Shown one piece after another: positions 13,301 through 28,300 of a stretch of 64,000 nt of DNA. The position numbers and the translations under genes were made by a program. Numbering within the stretch: the stretch's first letter is position 1; the number at the start of each line of letters is the position of its first letter. This DNA comes from Ditylenchus dipsaci (lineage: Eukaryota; Nematoda; Chromadorea; Rhabditida; Anguinidae): the NCBI GenBank assembly GCA_004194705.1, contig SADC01001082.1, forward strand, positions 123,181 through 187,180, in the 5' to 3' direction. The notes beneath the pieces were generated by a model. That model saw nothing but the letters and a program-made list of their open reading frames with translations. It ran no database searches and was not told the origin of the DNA.

Positions 13301-16300
13301 CAAACCCATCAACTAACAGTACAGAAAAGAATATATTAAACTGGTAGACTAAATCATGGTTGTATTCAAAGAACATACACACCGAGATTTCCGAAAATTT
13401 TGGAAATCGGCCAGGCAAGGTGTTACGTACACCAATTTTTTTTAAGTGGTCAAGTTTTTTGACACACCCTGTACAGTTATCCTCTTGGGTTATTTTTCCT
13501 ACCTCGATAACTGTATGATGATATGTAGAATTTCTCGAAAATGGGAAATCATTGGGTAAAGTATCAGTTCGTGACCATTTTGATTCGTGACTATCGATTC
13601 GTGACCGTATCGATTCGTGACTATCGATTCGTGACCGTATTGATTCGTGACTATGGATTCGTGACCATATGGTTTCGTGACCCTATTGACTCGTGACTTG
13701 TCTTGTAATCAGTGAATTCTTTGCTCCTGCTGTCCAACTCTTACTTCATTAAAATTTTGTTTTGCTCTCTCGTATTTTAGTTTTCGACTATTTACTCTCG
13801 ACTTGAACTTCTTCATTTTTAAGCTTGTTTTTTGTTGTCTGCCTTTTTTTACTTCCGTACAGTTTTTTACGCTCTCTTTCTTCAGTTCTGTATCTACAAA
13901 ATTGTGAACAATGTTTTCTTATATACTTTTTTTCAGATGTCTTGAATAAATTTTGCTTATTCAAAGAGAATCGGGAACAAAAAATTGGCTGTCACAGAAT
14001 TCTTTTCAGACAAGGATAGCAAATGTTACACTTGGTCGGTGTTTGGGAAGAAACCAGCCCGCTCTGATAGAGTTAAATTGATTTACTACGCTTGCACTGG
14101 ATGTCGTTCCCTTAGAGATGGCTGGAAGAAAGACAAGCTGGAATGTGCTAATAAGATAGTCACGAATCGATCTGGTCACGAATCGATAGTCACGAATCGA
14201 TACGGTCACGAATCGATAGTCACGAATCGATACGGTCACGAATCGATAGTCACGAATCAAAATGGTCACGAACTGATAGTCGTTCAATCATTGAAATTCG
14301 ACAATTATTGTATTGTATCATTATTGTCGAAAATCCTATTTTGTCGATTTTGGATGAATTAGAGTGCCCAGTAAATTACCGGCAAATTCACCAGTGAAGT
14401 TTTCATTTATGCTACGCGTATTAGCATTTTTGGTATTTTAGACGGAAAAAATAGGTTGTATTGTTTCTTGCCCTTTGCTCCCTTAATTAATTCATCTGGT
14501 GTCTGTGAGACAGAGCAGGCAAGAACAAACATTCATGCCGCATTTCTCATTTGCATTTATGTGTTGCTAGTTGGTTAGGCTCCAAACCTTAGCTGTGCTT
14601 CTGCTGCTCAAAGTATTAGCGTTTCTTTTATAAGAGTTCTAGCATGGTTTGGTATTATTCTGCTAACTGGACGATGACACCAGCTTTATCAGTAAAAACG
14701 AAAGTTGAGCCCCAATCTCAATTGTTGAAATTTAACTTCTCATAATAATTGAGCTTAGATCATTAAGTTAGATATTTGAATACTAAGGTTTTACTACCAG
14801 CGAGAGTCGAATTTTCGTGGGTGGCCGCCTATTATAGTCATTTTGAAATTAATGATTTAAATCCTCAATGTGATTTAGTATTTTTTTTAAATAGGTGCTA
14901 TAAAAAATTACGTTATAAAAAAGTCAGAGAGTTAAATTTAGAAAATAAAAGAATAGTTCCTGGATTTTTTGTACTTTCAAATACAGTATTCATTTTTACC
15001 AAAAAAAAATTATTTACTTTAGTATGCATTTTTTTTCAGAAATTTGAACGATAAAGAAAGATTTGAAAAAAATTTGGGAGCTACTCGGTTTTAATACCAC
15101 TCATACCCCTCCAATAATTTTTGGAGGGCACCATTTTTCAAAAAAAATTATGCAAAACCGAAACGGTCGACCCTCGGTTTAACAGCGGGTGGTTGGTATG
15201 GTAATGGTGTTGTGGTCTTATAAAACCGAGTAGCTATTATTGGGAGGAGATAGCGCGGATGGTAAGGGACTTGTAAAAACAAATAGCGCCAAACAAAATT
15301 GGTAACAATGCGTACTTTTATTTACAAACTGTCTTTTATCCGCCAGCAAGAGTTGAACCTGAAGGCTCCACAGAAGTCAGTCTATGGCTTTATACACTGA
15401 ACCAACGATTTAATTTGTTGATCCTTTATTACTTACTACTTGTTGTTGAAAAAATAGTCAAATTACTTCTTTAACATTAGCGCTTCTTCAATTTCTCAAA
15501 AGACTTTCCTTCAGTTCCATGGCAGTGCTAACTAATGAGCTTGTCATTGCACCCGCAGGGAACATCTCTCAATTGAAGGGCAAACTGGCAAATTAGATTT
15601 TGCTTTAAGAGTTCCCTTGAATTGAGCTTGTAAAATTTGCATTTCACTCTTTCTTAGCTTCCAAAAGCTATAATGGCTATTTGGAAAAGTGGATATATGG
15701 GACCATTCTTTATCCAAATTAGGTGCTTTTATTTTCCGAGAATAGTGGAACAAGAAGCAATAAATAACGCTTCTAAAACCAATTTTCTTGGGCTAAGAAT
15801 AGATAATCGAGCATTCTGTATGCATGCATTTTGCTTTTCCATTTTCGTTACACAGTTAACTGCTTTTCTGCCAAGATTTTTGTCTTAAACAGGTTTCGAT
15901 CATTTTGAATTAGTTTTATTTGCGCAAAATTATCTACGTCAGTTTTAGGATTTCCAAATTTTTGAATTCTTTGAAAATTTTAAGTCTTTACTTAACTGTA
16001 ACCCCCTCTCACCATTGATCCTGTTCCAACAGTATGTAGATTCAGAATTTGCGATCCCAATTAATTAGCAAAAATGCCAGAAGAAAAATCTAAAAAATTT
16101 ATATTTGCCTTCGCCTATTTGTTTTTGAAAAAATTGAAAATTTTCAAAAAACATTTTTGGCGTCGAATTTTCTCTTGAGTAAATTTCACTCAAACAGATT
16201 TTTCAGCCGAGAAATGGAAAAAAAATGGAACAAAAGGGAGAAGATAACTGACTTCTAGCTTCTTTGGAGCTTCTTCTCACCACGGAACAGAGCATTCAGC

Positions 16301-19300
16301 GACGTGTTTGCGACTTTGACGACCTTGAAACGAAAACCAGGAATGTCGCCGACAGCATGACCGCTACGGCCAGATTCACGGCACAATTTCAATCTTAAAA
16401 TAACTATTGGCGCCAAAATGAATTTGGAATTTTTTTGTAATTTCAAGCACACAGATTATTAAGCAAAACTCGATTTTATTAAATTTTTTAGTATTTTTTA
16501 ATTTTTGTTGCTAAATGAGGGTTCAAAACTCCAAATCAACGATCTGTTTCTAAAAACCAACCTCGGAACAGAATTAACTGTAGGAAAGAAAAAATACTAA
16601 AATTTTGAATAAGAATTTTATTTCTAATTTATCATATTTTTCTTGCACTTTATCTTTACTATTTTTTGTCTAAACCCCATTGATCTACTTGATTGAAAAG
16701 TGGTTTACCCCAATTGACACTTTTCAAAACCTCAAAATTCTTTGCTGTTTCAAATTTGACACATGCACTCACTAATCACTAGCTTGTCAACCCATCTTTT
16801 TTTTCAAAATCCCTAACAAATCTGTAGGTCTACTGCAAAAAAGATAAGCAAATAAACAGATTGGCTGTGTATTTTCGTGTTTCCGGATCTCTAGCACCCC
16901 TTTTACTCTAACTGAAACACATCAGTCGGCCCACTTATTGTACTGAGGTTCTTCTTGCTTTTCTGGCTAAATAATTGCTATTGTTTCGGCTAGGTGACGT
17001 CATTTGGATGTGTGTGTCTAATTACTTACTTTTAATTAGTTTATTTTTTTTCAGCTGCAATCTTCGTTCGCCAAACATATGCTATATTTGGAAGAGCACA
17101 GAGAGGTCGGGGATGGTGTTGCTACAGTTGAAAGGTTGGCCTCTGAACATCAGGAATATACCGACAATGCAATGGTTGGTTTAGATTCAAATTTATATTA
17201 AAGGCATAAAAATAGTAATTACAAAAATTCTTAAATTTAACTTACCGTATTTTTTTTAAATTAACGCGCCTCCTCTAATAAGCGCCCCCCCCTGACTTTG
17301 ATGGTTTGTATCTCGGAGCAGAATTTTTTTTCGATCTGTTCTTTTTTGCATTTTCTTAACTCTCGTGAGCTCTACCGATTCTGTTTTTTTTTGGGTTTCG
17401 GATTTTCGCCCAAAAATATCGAAATCCACCTCAAATTTTTTCGATTTTCAGGGATCCAAAAAAAACACGCCGGTGCTTTAACTGGATGAAATACGGTATT
17501 TGATTTTTTTGGACAATAACCAAAAATAGTAAAGATACTAAAGCAGATTTTTTTAAGCTTTTTTGCTGAAGTGAAGCATAAAGCATTTACCGTATTTCTT
17601 CTAATAAGCGAGCATGCCCGTTTATTTTTCAATCACCCGAAAATCGGAAAATTTTGAATTCGATCTCGATATTTTTTGGTGCTTAGCTAAAATCCGAAAA
17701 GTGGAATCGGTAGAGCTCGTGGGAGTTAAGAAAATGCATAAAACAGCTTTGCGAAATATTTACTCTGGGCTGAGATATACGCCTTCAAAGTCGAGGGTGC
17801 CCGTTTAATAGAGACTGCCCGCTTATTAGAAGAAATACGGTATTACCTATTTTAATCTGCTGAAAACGACTTTTGGCGCAAGTATCGAATAATACCTCTT
17901 CCCTCTGAAAATTTGATTTCCCTAAAATCCCTGTAACTACTTTTTCAGGCTTAGGGTAGGCCAGCGTATGTAAGCCGAGACTAAAATATGTCTCACGCAC
18001 TATTTTCGGGGTCTGGGAATAATATTTGTGCACTTTTGAATAAGGTTTTATGAAGAAAGAATTTTCAGGAGGAGGGAGGTGGGTGGGTTGGAATGGTGTT
18101 TGGTTTTTGCTACTAGGGTTCTACTAGAATTTTTCATTAGTTATCTGGGAAAACTGTGAAAAATTTTTCTTCTGTGCTTTTATCAGTTTGTCAGAACTAT
18201 CTGTTGCTGAAAGCAAAGCTTGAGAATCGTACCATATTTCCTCTAATAGAGTGGCCCTCTTTTTTTTCAAAATCGTGAACTCGAAAATTGCTATTAGAAC
18301 AATTCACACTCAGCATCTAGCAACTGAGATGAGCTACGAATTGAAGAGTTAATCGCACAAGAGTAATTTTAAAGAAATGGGTCAAAGATACTATAAGAAT
18401 TTGAATGAAGAGGGCCGTTTTATTAGAATGAAACCTGGGTTATACGCCACCTTAAGGGACCAACCTTAGAGTAGCGTCTAAGCAAAGTGGCGTATAACTG
18501 CGGTGTCAACTGACTAAGAACAAGCCAACCTCAGCCAAATTAAGCATATTTAACCGAAGGTGACGTGTAAATGAGTTGGTGTGCAACCCAGGTTTGACCG
18601 CATACCGTATTCTCTCTAATAGACGGGTCCTCTCTATTTGAAGGGTCCTCTCTAATAGACGGGTCCCCTACGAGACCAAAACTAGGGGGGTAAACCGTGT
18701 TTTATTGCATTTTTAATATGAAGTCAAAAATATTTTTGGATGTTGAAAAATAGACGGGTCGACCCCTCTATTAGAGAGAATACGGTACATAAATACTAAA
18801 ATCTGATATACTGGTAGAAATGGTAAAAAAGGCAAACCAGTCTAGCGTTATGTCAACTTCAGAATATTTTTCATTTAGACTTGTTTAATTTTTAGCAAGA
18901 CGTTCAACTAGCTCGAGCATTAAAAGAAAAAGGCGATGAATTGATCAACAGTCAAGAATTGGAAGTTCTCTCCGCCGACAGCCTCCTACCTAAATGTGAT
19001 GAGCTAAGCAGGATGGCTGAAGCTCTGGCAAACGCACTAGAAAGAAGGGCCAAGGTGCTGCGGCTCAGCCGAAATATGCATGAACAGATCAGTCAAGTGA
19101 GTTTACGTTTGAAAAAGCTACAACTCTTGTTATCCTATGCTTGTTTGTCTTACATCCTCTATGCTCAAAGTCAGGGTTATTGGTGGAAGGGAAAAAGATC
19201 CTTCTTCGTGGGTGTGCTCTTGCAACAAGTAGCGGTAATAGATGTCGATACAAGATAAATTATTTTTTGTTAATTTTGCAAGGAGGGATGGAATTTTTTG

Positions 19301-22300
19301 ACCTTAATGAGAGTTTTGTTTTAGATAATGCTTTCTCTTCTGCATATTTTTGGGCTAGGATTTTTTAGACAATATTTAACCAGACAGTCCTCATTGCTTA
19401 CATTTACTTTGCTTTTGTAATCTACATTTGAAACAAAAATTTTCAAAAAAATAGCAAAAATTTCATATTTGGAATTTTTTTTCAATTTTACAATTTTATT
19501 ATCAGATCGCGCAACTATCAAGTTACCGTCATTTCTGTTAAAAATTTAAAGGTGCCATTAAAATCTCTTTTAGAAACTGTTTTGATGAGCGCAGGATGCT
19601 TGGTCCCTCATTCCCTGACGTTTGGCCACCCTATGCGTTTGACCCCCCGGCCGTTTAGTATCCTAGTTATTTGATGCCTTGGAATATGTCTATATTCTTC
19701 AAATTTTAAAAGCTCACTCTTTTTGTCTTCTGCATAGGCTTAGATTATGGAAGCGTACGTTAGAACGTGGTCGAACATTTTGAATAACTTTTTTGTGTTA
19801 CTCAGATATTAATTTATTTAATTTATACACACCTCAGCAGAGAGTTAAACGGCCGGGCTTCAAACGGACTAGAGGCCAAACACAGAGAAGGTGAAACGTC
19901 CCGGAACCCGAATGTCACTGGTCATTTTTTCAAACCCTCCAAAAATCTTAGAATTGTCTTTAAAAAAATGGCCATTACTCTGAAATCTAGGTGAAAATTC
20001 GGCAAATTTCTTCGTTAACGAGCTGCTAGCTACCTGCCTTTAGTATCCCAAATACTTGATGTCGCTTGCCAGACTTGACGTTCCACCCTCTCTCAACTAC
20101 TTGACGTCTCTATAGTCTACAGTCTGCGTGGGAATGCCAGTTTCTTCTATTATCTTCCACAGGATAAGGGCCATTCATCTTTAGGGGGCAAAATTTTGGC
20201 TTCGGTCCCCCCTGCTTTTTTTTAAATGCCTTGGTGCCCCCTGTTGTTTTGAAGATTTAAGGCGATCATGTTAACTATGTTACGGTTAAGGTGATCATGT
20301 TAACTATATCATGGTTAAAGTAAACATGTTAACTATGTCATGGTTAACGTGACCATGTTAACTATATCATGGTTAAGGCGATCATGCTAACTATATCATG
20401 GTTAAGGCGATTATGTTAACTATGTCATGGTTAAGGTGATCATGTTAACTACGTCATGGTTAAGGCGATCATGTTAACTATATTATGGTTAAGGTGATCA
20501 TGCTAACTATTTCATAGTTAAGGCGATTATGTTAACTATGTTACGGTTAAGGTGATCATGTTAACTATATCATGGTTAAGGTAATCATGTTAAAGGGGGA
20601 GTGTATTTCCTTTCCGTATCTGGTGCCGAACTATAAGGTAACTATAGTCACCTTGATCACCATAATCACATTATTACCATAACCAAAATAGACAGGGCCA
20701 AGCTATTTTTCACAAAAAAATCAATAGGGGGACTAAGGCAAAAATGTTACCCCTAAAGATAAATAGAGCCGTTCCAGTTTTTTCTATTATCTTCCACACG
20801 ATTCACCGTTAGAGACCTTCAACCATTCATTGCATGATGCTCTTCGGAAGATTTTTAGCTTTCTAAAGTTTTTTGCGACCAGCTTTTTTCCTTTTTTTGA
20901 CTACTGATTTTCGTAAGCTTTTCAGGCATTCTAAAAAAGGTTGAATCACACACAAATAAAACTGGGTTCCTCCAAACCAAAAGATCAATAATTTGATAAA
21001 GATTTGGACCTTCATTGCCTGGCTCAAGCAAAAAAGAACAAAGGCAGATTTCTCCTTCATCCCCTTAATTCGCCTTTTGTTTCAGCCTTGGCGAATTGGC
21101 CCCCATTCTATGCGGCTTTCCCACACTATTTTTTACTGCTGGGTCTACTACTGCTACTAGGCAGGCAATTATTGTTGTCGTTTGTCCTCCCTTGTTCCCA
21201 CACCACAGATTTGTTAGAGGGTTATTTTGGGAGTTTGTGGTCCATATGTTTGGTTTTTTATTTGCAGGCCAAACTTTTACATTTGTTGCCTCTTTTACTT
21301 TTATTGATAACTTGGTTAAGAAAAAAGTTTTTGTCATGATTTTTTTTGCTAAAGCCGATTTAGGCCAAAGTGAAAAAAACAAAAAAATGACCAGATATTA
21401 CAGTCAACCTTACTTTGACCACAAAGTGGTCAGATAATTTCAACGAGCATCTGTGGGTTTACATTTTCGATAATGCCAGCTTTAATCGCCCATCAGTGTA
21501 TGACCACTCAAAATGACAAAAAGACTCTGGGCTATTTTTTGGGTTTTCACAATTTTATCGCCGGTCAAAGATGCTATGGTTATACCGTATTCTCTCTAAT
21601 AGGCCGACATGTCGGTTTATTTTTCAACCCTTCAAAAATCGTGAAAATTTTGGGTCGAACTCGACATTTTCGGGTGAAAATCCAAAATCGAAAAAGCGGA
21701 ATCGATAGAGCTCGTGGGAACTAAGAAAACGCAATAAACAGCGATGTAATTTTTTTCTTCGGACTGAGATACGGTCCCTCAAAGTAGGGGGTGTCGGTTT
21801 ATTAGAGGGTGTCGGCCTATTAGAGAGAATACGGTAACTACAAGTCCAAAAAAATCTGAATATTCACAAAACAACGTGGTCTTTCAGCGTTAAAAAAGCC
21901 GGCGCTAGTAGCGAATAGAAAGCCATAGTGGGAATTCTGCGTTCCGAAAAATATGAACACTTTAAAAAGCAATAACTTTTTGTTCTAACACGAAGTCGAA
22001 GTTATGTGAACGAAAATCGATTTAGAAATTGAAATTTCTTTTGGCGCTACTAGCGAATACCAACCAGCCCCCCCCCTAAGAATCTGACCCTCCCAAAATA
22101 GCTATAACCACTCTTTGGAAGATAATGCTTGGGCTCAGGACTTAGGCACAGGGGTAGGCCAAGGACTAAAAAACGCACTTTTTCTGGGGTCTGGGACTAA
22201 TATTTGGGTGCTTTTTACTTTAAAATTTTAGGAGTCGGTCATTCGCTACTGGGGTCGATCTTTTTTGTATAAAATTTCAAAACATGATTTTCGCTTAGTC

Positions 22301-25300
22301 CACCTCAGGTTCGGGTCCTAGACTTTTAATGGCTTCTAAATGGCTAAGGACTAGAATCGTGCTTTGCGCATTGTATACCAGAAAATTCTTATCTGGTTGA
22401 AATTACAGAATTTCAAATTTGTGTCAAAACAAAAAGTTATTTCTTGGCACACCCTGTGATTGCAAAAATTTCATTTCAAGTGTCAGTCTCCTCAAGCTAG
22501 ACATCCCCTAAGGCACCCAATTCTGGCAAATTAGCCTCACCGCAATCTTTTTTATGACACTCATTAAATGCTCTCTCCCTAAATTTTCTTTCCTAGCAAG
22601 ACAAAAATGCCGCTTTTTTCTTCTTCCTAATAATTTCCTTTTTCCTCTTCCTGTTTTCATCAATAGGATTGGCGGAAGTTGTGGGGTTCTTCTCTTTCTT
22701 ATTCCCCAGTAATTGTTTGATTTTGCCTCAACTAAGACCAAAAGGGGACTCTTGTTTATTTGCAATGACCTCCCATAAGTATTGTAGCAATAGGGATAGG
22801 CTAGCTGTAAACCGAGGGAGGGTCCCCTCTTTGAGGGTCAATCCCTTAGTCTACTCATTTGTTTCTTGCTCCACTTTGGATAGATCAATAATACTATTGT
22901 ATCTTTCAGGCAAATCGGTGGTGCAGGAAGGGTGTAGAATTGCTGACTTCGATCACTTCTCCGGAACTTGGAACTTCTTTTTCTACAAGTGTGGCTTGCT
23001 GCAATGCTATGAACAAACTGGACGAATTTTTGCTGGATGGTCAATCACTTCAGTTGGACTCACTTAAACAACAACCCTCGGATGCTAATAATCTCATTCT
23101 GCTGACTACTACGGAAACTTCTAGTTTATTGGCGCAGGTAATTTTGAGGATGTTAACTATATACTGTTACTCAAATATTTTTTCGCTTTTTTCTTCGCCT
23201 TTTTCGGTTATATTTTTTATGCTGATTTTGCAAAAAAGATTGCGTTTTATCTGGACCCTAAATGACCTCTGATTGCGCAAGACCCAAATCCCAGATGTCA
23301 GCAAAAAATTACTTTTTGACATACCGTTTTTTTGCCTTATATTTCTCATTTCGGATCTAGGGTGGCCTGCTATTAGAGGGTGGCCTTCTACTGCAGTAGA
23401 GCCTTGTGGTTTTCAACCTTTTAGTACCTAAGAAAATCAAACCAAAAAACAATTTTTTCACAATTTTTTCACAGTTTTTTTACAAAGTGTGGATGAAATA
23501 ACCTTCCAGCGGGCCTTATATTCGAAATATTTTTCAATTAACATCTAGGAGAGTCTAGTATTAAAAAGAAGCCTTTTATTAGAGAAAATACGGTGATATA
23601 CTAAAAAATCGAAAATCGATTTTTATCTGATCCGCATTTGCATAAATTTCACATTTTGTCAATAAAAAGATTAAAATATTTGAATAATTACGTATTGATC
23701 AATAATAAAGTTCGGCTGTTACTTTTTTGTTAATGCAATAGTTAAACGATTTTTAGTTAATAGTTCATTGTGGTAATATTGAAAAACCTTTCAAAATGTG
23801 AAACATATATTAGAAACATCAACATCAGGATTGCGTAATTTTGTTACATAATTACAAAAAATGGAACTAATCGTGCTAAAAATGGGTTGATGACAGGGCA
23901 AAATTTTTTAAAAATAAGGACATTTGATATTTGATCCAGTGCTTATAGGGAACTGGTTCACAATGTGGACCCCGAAAATATGCCTTGGTCACCCCCTGTT
24001 GTTTTTTCTTAAAATCTGCCTTGGTCCCCCTATTGTTTTGAAGGTGATCATGTTCAAGGTGATCATTTAACCATAATCTCCATGATCACAACATTATTAT
24101 AACTCTAATGGACAGGGGGGACCTTGTGATCATGTTGTGATCATGGTGATTGTAGTTAAATGATCACCGTATATCACCTTGGACATGATCACCTTCAAAA
24201 CAATAGGGGGAACCAAGGCATTTTTTGAGAAAAAAACGACAGGGGGGAACAAGGCAGATTTTTGGGGTCCACATTGTGAACCAGTTCCGCTTATAGCTCT
24301 TTTGCTGCTAAAAATGAGATTTGGCGTAAAATTTGAAAAAAAATCGGTCACAAAATAAGTGTCTGGTTTATGATCATATTTCAATAGTATAACAGTTTAA
24401 AAAAAGCTACAGTTAAACTTTTGCAGTTTAGCCGGTACTAAAATCAGTCAATATTTTGAAATTTACTGAAATTTCAATTTCAGGTAGCCGAGAGAATAGA
24501 AGACATCCGCATACTAGGCATGGCCAGACGGGAAGCTCTTCAACGCATGGAACAGCACACAGCAACTGGAGTGGAACATCGTCGTCGAATGTCGGAAGCG
24601 GCTGTGTCAACTATCACCAACACTGCTACTACCTCCTCATCTCCACCAGCACACCATCCGAGAACTCGAAAGCCCGTGCAGGTGGTCTCACCCGAGAAGA
24701 AATCTATGGGGTTAAGAAGAGCTTCTACTACTAACATCAGTTCTCCTAATAAAGTTGGTTTGATTCTCCAAAAATAATATGAAAATTTAAAAAATTATCA
24801 GGCAGTCAAAATTTTACAGTCAAATGTTTTACTTTATGTTTTTTTAGTTGGGAAACTATTTTATTGGAGACCCCAACTATGTGTAAATGTTCAAATTTTA
24901 AAAAAAATCCGGCGCATTTTTTCGCTTAGATCTTGACTTGTGTTTTCTTTTAACTTAAAAAAAATTTTCTCATGGTGAATCATTTTTGGCTAACGACTTT
25001 TTTGAGCGAATTTTAGTTTATTCCATATTTCCTTATTTTCGCTCGACACTTCGGCATTGTGCTTTGTGGTGCCACCGATTGTAAATGCCAATTTCGTGTT
25101 ATTTCGTGTTATAAAAAAATCATATGCTCGATTGCCTAAATTCTCTTTTATGCGCCAAAAATGTTCTCAAGATGTAACAAATTTGAAAATTTATGACCAA
25201 AAAATATACAGGATGTGTAAAGAAATTCGAAATTTTTCAAAATGACCATAACTTTTCCGAGGCGATTTTAAAAATTATGGTTTTGCCGATAGGTGTTCCT

Positions 25301-28300
25301 TGCTGAAAATTTTTTTTCTGTGGATTATGTCAATAACATGATTTTTTCCTGGTCCATACTCTGGATGGGTGAGGCCAAAATCACGGGGGACCAAGCGAAA
25401 ATCGTACTTGAGACTTTGTACACTAAAAAAATATTGTCGGCAAGAAAAATGAATTGGCAAAAACAGAGTTATAAAAATCCGCCTAGAAAAAAGTTACGGC
25501 CATTTTAAACCCCTAGAATTTCTCGACACACCCTGTAGTCCGCTCAGGATGACCCACTTTCTTTATCTGTCCTTCAAAACATCCAGATCAAATTGGCGTA
25601 GTTTCAAAACCCCCATATTTAATTTCAAAAACTCCAAGGTCAATCTGCCCCAAAAAGACTGGTAACATTTGAATCGCTACAAACCATAAACAAGGGAGAA
25701 TAAAAATATATTTTGAGTCCTTGTTTAAAGAAAGGAAAAACGTAATCGGCTAGCTTCTTTTTATCAAAATTCTCCGTTGTTCTATTGCACATCTGCTGCT
25801 TATGAAACAGCAAAAGTGAAATCCCACAGTTAGTCAGCTACTAGATGGGCTCGCAAAATATTCTTCAAAGTGCAAATGTTTTTTGTGTTGGACTGCAGCA
25901 AGATATAAGTATCGAAAGTCAGCAGTTTCTTCTACATTTCTATACTTACTCTTCTATTTGTTTCTGAATTTTGGTATAAGTAGGGCAGCAGCAGATAATT
26001 TGCCTGTAAGAAGATAAATTTTGTGATAGTATCGATTTTGTGACTGTGTTTAGTTGTATGAAAGGTCAAATAGATGTTGTGAATCATAGATTTTGATATT
26101 CGTTTTTGTTAACTAAGGGCATGAAACGAAGTTTTGAAGTGTAAAAATTTTCGCCCCTATCCACAAAGGGGGGGGGGATTTGCCTTGGTCCCCCCTGTTG
26201 TTTTTTTTCATATTTGAGGTTTTAGGAATAGGCAAAGGTAGGCCAGCGTATGCTAGGACGGACTCAAACATATTTCAGACTTATCTTTGAGTCTGTCCTA
26301 ACAGACGATGGCCTATCTTTGTCTGAGCCTAAGCCTAAAAAAGAACGAAAAAAATCAACAGAGGACCAAGGCAAACCCCCCCCCCCCTTGTTGGATAAGG
26401 CCAAATTTTTTATCTGAATTCTCGATACAGCCCAACCTTTCTATAAAGATATCACCAAAAGTTCGTTCCCGCCTAGGGTCTGACACATTTTCTTCTGACT
26501 TTGGAATGTTTTTATTAATTCTCTATTAACAGTCTCATCTCAAATAGTGTAAGGATTCCGATTTGGGCGAAACTTTTTTCTGTCGCCAAAATACTGTTTT
26601 CTATCGCTAAAAAATTGTCGCCAAAACCCTTTTTCTTGCAGCAAAATAGTTTTTTCCCTTATTCAAAAAAATTTGCTTGTCTTGACAAGAAACTTTTTTG
26701 AATAAGAAAAATACTCTTTGGCGAAATAAAAAGTGTTTTGGCGACAGAAAAAAAGTTTCGCCCTTCCGATTTTGATTTTTTTTTGATGATTTTGCCATTT
26801 CAAACACAAAACGTCAATATAACGATATCACTCTTTGAAAACACGGTTCGTTTTTATTAAGATTTTGTGTTTCAAGTGGCAGGATCATCAAAAAAAACGG
26901 TCGGCAAAATCCACATCCTTGCGATATTTTAAACCAGACTGTTAATACAGGACTTGCAGAAGTCTTCGACAATCGGAATAAAAAAGTGCCGGACTGTACG
27001 ACAAAAATAACTTTTCGAGCTGTTTCGGCTCTATATATGTGTTGGTGATGCCCCTCCCCTACCCAAAAACTGCCTTGGTTCCCCTTGATAATTTTTGTGA
27101 AATGTTTTCTCTCTTTTAATCTCAAAAAACATTTATTTTTGCTCCTTTACCATTTTAACGCAAAAATTTTTCTCTTATGTGATTCTTTGTGACTCTTTAG
27201 TGTTGAAAATACAGCATATATTCATAACCGTATCTATTTACGGGTCCACCGCAGATATTGAACAGACTGTTGCAGCTAGCCAGGGTCCCAGCCAAGAGAA
27301 ATACACTCTGCATTTCAAGGGATTAGGGAAAATGTTGTTCCTGTACTTTAACACATTTTATCCAATTCCTTGCAATGTGGAGTGTGCTGGTCTTGGCCGA
27401 GTAAAAAAATTTGGCCAAGTAAAAAAATTTAAAAAATCGAAAATAATTTCGCCAAAAATAATAAAAAAAAAATCAACGGTTTTTGAGATTTCAAGAGAAA
27501 ATTTTTTGTAAAAAAAATGATCAGGGGGGACCAAGGCCGTTTTTTCCGGGGGCACTACCAACACATGTCTCTATATCCAGGTTCTACTGTATTTTGATCA
27601 TCGACAAAATTCGTTTCTGTGTCATACCTCTGAATATTATTTCTCCTTGCTCAATGCCCACCGAACCAAGCTTTTCAGTAGGTAAATGCACATATTTTCT
27701 TCCAAGCTCCCACACATAGCTCATTTTGTCGGCAGCGAAGAATCCATACCACCTAACTATTGTGCCCGTTCTCTGAGTTGATTTTCTTTCTATTAGAAAC
27801 ATCTCATCTTTCATCTTTTTTGCTATTGCTATCCTTTTTATTCCAAAACTGTAACATTTTAAATCCACTTTTACATCACCGCCTGAAAAGTATGTGTATT
27901 CCAAAGTTTGTTCCCATCGCAATCCCCTGTATTCTTCCTACCTATTTTGAATCAGCATTCGCCTCACTTAACTTCCATCTCACTCAACTACATTTCTAGT
28001 GGGTATGCTGTTTTAACTTGATGCTGCTCGACAGTTATATAATGTGAGCATTTTAGGCACAAATATTGTATTTTTTGTCCTTGAGTAGATCGTTAATTTT
28101 GTTTTTGGTACCATTAAATTTTTTTGAGACACCTAAACCGGAAAAATTACCTCAAAAAATATATCTCTAGTCAAAATTATCCAAAAAAGCTTGATCAAAA
28201 AAATGCATGGCACAGGTGGGATTCGAACCTGCATGCAATTTTGATATTTCCAAAATTGCCCCTATTTTTAAATGCATGTAACCTGAAAATGACACTTTCT

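Larger units (their letters stand above)
12748..13530. repeat. Three tandem units of about 80 bp, two interrupted by transposons
   Basis: Each unit holds AACTGTAGAATTCTACAGTT, then TACAGTTATCCTCCTGGGTT and AGTTTTCCTCCCT (with variants). Unit 1 is interrupted by 12819-12973 and unit 3 by 13100-13471; unit 2 (about 12982-13066) is uninterrupted and shows the empty site. Confidence 0.65.
11663..17054 (+). other. Large GEF intron rich in repeats
   Basis: This 5.4-kb intron contains three tandem units of about 80 bp with two transposon insertions (12740-13530), a Mutator-like element (13555-14285), a tRNA-like repeat (15341-15409, -) and the S23 fragment (16255-16393, -). Positions 11670-12740 and 14290-15340 show no supported gene. 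Confidence 0.5.

Noticed and set aside
20260..20595. CRISPR-like array
   Set aside because: The units are contiguous 29-bp tandem repeats without unique spacers, in an animal-type genome with spliced genes.
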